DNA from: Myxococcales bacterium
Lineage (GTDB): Bacteria > Myxococcota_A > UBA9160 > SMWR01
Direction: 5' to 3'
Assembly (NCBI GenBank): GCA_029863845.1
Contig: JAOTUO010000003.1
Span: 1 to 34,357, forward strand
DNA length: 34,357 nt
The translations under genes were made by a program, and so were the position numbers. Positions 32,802-34,357 of this stretch are shown here, piece by piece. The notes under the pieces are model-generated. The model worked only from the letters and a program-made list of their open reading frames with translations. It was not told the origin of the DNA and searched no databases. How positions within the stretch are numbered: the stretch's first letter is position 1; every line of letters starts with the position of its first letter.

Positions 32802-34357
32802 GCGCGGTCATCCAGATCTCGAACGTACTGCTCGTTGCAGCACGGCTGGGTCGCATCATCCTCGCGGTCGTTGCGGCGGTCGTGGGGCTCGGCGTCGCGC
32901 CGTCGTCCTCTCTCGGAGAGCTGCCGCCGGAACCTGGCGATGGCCACGTCACCCGTCGCGATGAGCAGACGGCATCCGTGGCGCGTGACGACGTGCGGCG
33001 GCGCGCGCCGATCACCGCGGATGACCGCGTGACCACCGACGAAGGCAGGGTCGTCGACATCGCCGTGCTGGCCAATGACCGCGATCCCGACGGCGGTGTC
33101 CTGAGGGTGGTGGGCGTAACGAAGGCCGTGAACGGCTGGGTGCTGGTCAACGGAGATCACACGCTCCGGTACCAGCCCAACACCGGGTTCACCGGCCTGG
33201 ACGGCTTCGCCTACACGGTTGCTGACGAGCACGGAGGGAAGGCGACTGCGACGGTTCGCGTCGAGGTGAACGACGTCGCCGACGCCCCGGTCGCCGAGAA
33301 TCAGGTCGTCGAGACGGACGAGGACACGCCGCTGGCGATTGCGTTGGTGGCGAGCGACGCGGATGGCGATCGGCTGACGTTCACGATCGAGAGAGCACCG
33401 GAGCACGGCTCGCTGATCGGAATGCCTCCCGACTGGTCCTACGTCCCGGATGCCGAATACAGCGGGCCGGACAGATTCGTGTTCGCGGTGGACGATGGGC
33501 ACGGCGGGAGCGACACCGGCACGGTGTCGATCACGATCGATGCCGTCGATGACGTGCCCGAGGCAGTGGACGACGAGGCGGTGACGCGCGAAGGCATGGT
33601 CGTCGACATCGCCGTGCTGGCCAACGACCGCGACCCCGATGGCGGTGTCCTGAGAGTGGTGGGCGTAACAAAGGCCGTGAACGGCTGGGTGCTGGTCAAC
33701 GGAGATCACACGCTCCGGTACCAGCCCAACACCGGGTTCACCGGCCGGGACGGCTTCGCCTACACGGTGGATGACGGCCACGGCGGGAAGGCGACTGCGA
33801 GCGTCAGCGTCGAGGTGAACGACGTCGCCGACGCCCCGGTCGCCGAGAACCAGGCCGTCGCAACGGATGAGGACACGGCGCTGACGATTGCGTTGGTGGC
33901 GAGCGACGCGGATGGCGATCGGCTGACATTCACGATCGAGAGACCCCCGGCGCACGGCTCGCTGATCGGAGCGCCTCCGGACTTGTCCTACGTCCCGGAG
34001 GCCGACTACAGCGGGCCGGACAGATTCGTCTTCGCGGTGGACGATGGGCACGGCGGGAGCGACACGGGGACGGTGTCGATCGCGATCGATGCCGTCGATG
34101 ACGCGCCCGAGGCGGTGGACGACGAGGCGGTGACGAGAGAAGGCATGGTCGTCGACATCGCCGTGCTGGCGAATGACCGCGATCCCGACGGCGGTGTCCT
34201 GAGGGTGGTGGGCGTCACCCAGGCCGTGAACGGTTGGGTGGTGGTCAACGGCGATCACACGCTTCGATACCAGCCCAACACCGGGTTCACCGGCCTGGAC
34301 GGCTTCGCCTACAGGATTGCTGACGTCGATGGCGGGATGGACACGGCGGCGGTCGGC
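32798..34357 (+). CDS. Cadherin/Ig-like (Big_9/VCBS-type) tandem-repeat surface protein, truncated by window edge
   Basis: Open frame of 520 codons with no stop, starting in an ATGA overlap with the previous gene. Repeated VVDIAVLANDRDPDGGVLRVVGVTKAVNGWVLVNGDHTLRYQPNTGFTGLDGFAYTVAD and TDEDTPLAIALVASDADGDRLTFTIERAPEHGSLIG...YSGPDRFVFAVDDGHGGSDTGTVSI. Absent from the ORF track. Confidence 0.92.
   Translation, partial: MSAVIQISNVLLVAARLGRIILAVVAAVVGLGVAPSSSLGELPPEPGDGHVTRRDEQTASVARDDVRRRAPITADDRVTTDEGRVVDIAVLANDRDPDGGVLRVVGVTKAVNGWVLVNGDHTLRYQPNTGFTGLDGFAYTVADEHGGKATATVRVEVNDVADAPVAENQVVETDEDTPLAIALVASDADGDRLTFTIERAPEHGSLIGMPPDWSYVPDAEYSGPDRFVFAVDDGHGGSDTGTVSITIDAVDDVPEAVDDEAVTREGMVVDIAVLANDRDPDGGVLRVVGVTKAVNGWVLVNGDHTLRYQPNTGFTGRDGFAYTVDDGHGGKATASVSVEVNDVADAPVAENQAVATDEDTALTIALVASDADGDRLTFTIERPPAHGSLIGAPPDLSYVPEADYSGPDRFVFAVDDGHGGSDTGTVSIAIDAVDDAPEAVDDEAVTREGMVVDIAVLANDRDPDGGVLRVVGVTQAVNGWVVVNGDHTLRYQPNTGFTGLDGFAYRIADVDGGMDTAAVG
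33050..34357 (+). repeat. In-frame tandem DNA repeat, 549-bp period (183 aa)
   Basis: The sequence gtcgtcgacatcgccgtgctgg occurs at 33050, 33599 and 34148, exactly 549 bp apart; long near-identical stretches between units by eye. Confidence 0.92.

Noticed and set aside
32705-34258. 517-aa minus-strand repetitive ORF
   Set aside because: It mirrors the plus-strand repeat gene; the plus frame gives convincing Ig/cadherin-like domains with calcium-type DxD motifs and a coupled start, the minus frame does not.

Overview
GC-rich bacterial chromosomal window. I recognise no rRNA, tRNA, CRISPR array or transposase. Two blocks stand out. (1) About 1-25 kb is mostly metabolic and housekeeping genes on both strands: DHH phosphoesterase fragment, PabB-like, SDRs, CaiB/BaiF, ParA/MinD-HTH fusion, M50-CBS protease, beta-propeller GH-like protein, Gfo/Idh/MocA, GMC oxidoreductase with small subunit, FAD oxidoreductase, PlsC, Pcm, EamA with a His-rich tail, Fhs, serine hydrolase and PilZ-like. 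Embedded at 16.26-20.05 kb is a compact operon: a palindromic operator over a sigma70-like promoter, a TetR regulator, a SAM methyltransferase and a membrane corrinoid/ferredoxin fusion resembling HgcA+HgcB (NVWCAAAGG cap-helix-like motif, about four TM helices, C-terminal Fe-S domain with one canonical Cys replaced by Val), followed by an ABC1/UbiB-like kinase. This is the best candidate for an under-described system. (2) About 25.3-34.36 kb is a co-directional electron-transfer cluster behind a near-consensus sigma54 site: two tandem 11-heme cytochrome c/cytochrome b fusions (CbcL-like architecture), a small TM protein, a four-cluster ferredoxin with no Tat leader, an NrfD/HybB-like protein carrying a C-terminal triheme domain, and (ATGA overlap) an open-ended cadherin/Ig-like repeat protein with an exact 549-bp period. 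The supplied ORF track misses this last gene and the DHH fragment at the left edge because both run off the window. All family calls come from motif recognition by eye; no database search was run.
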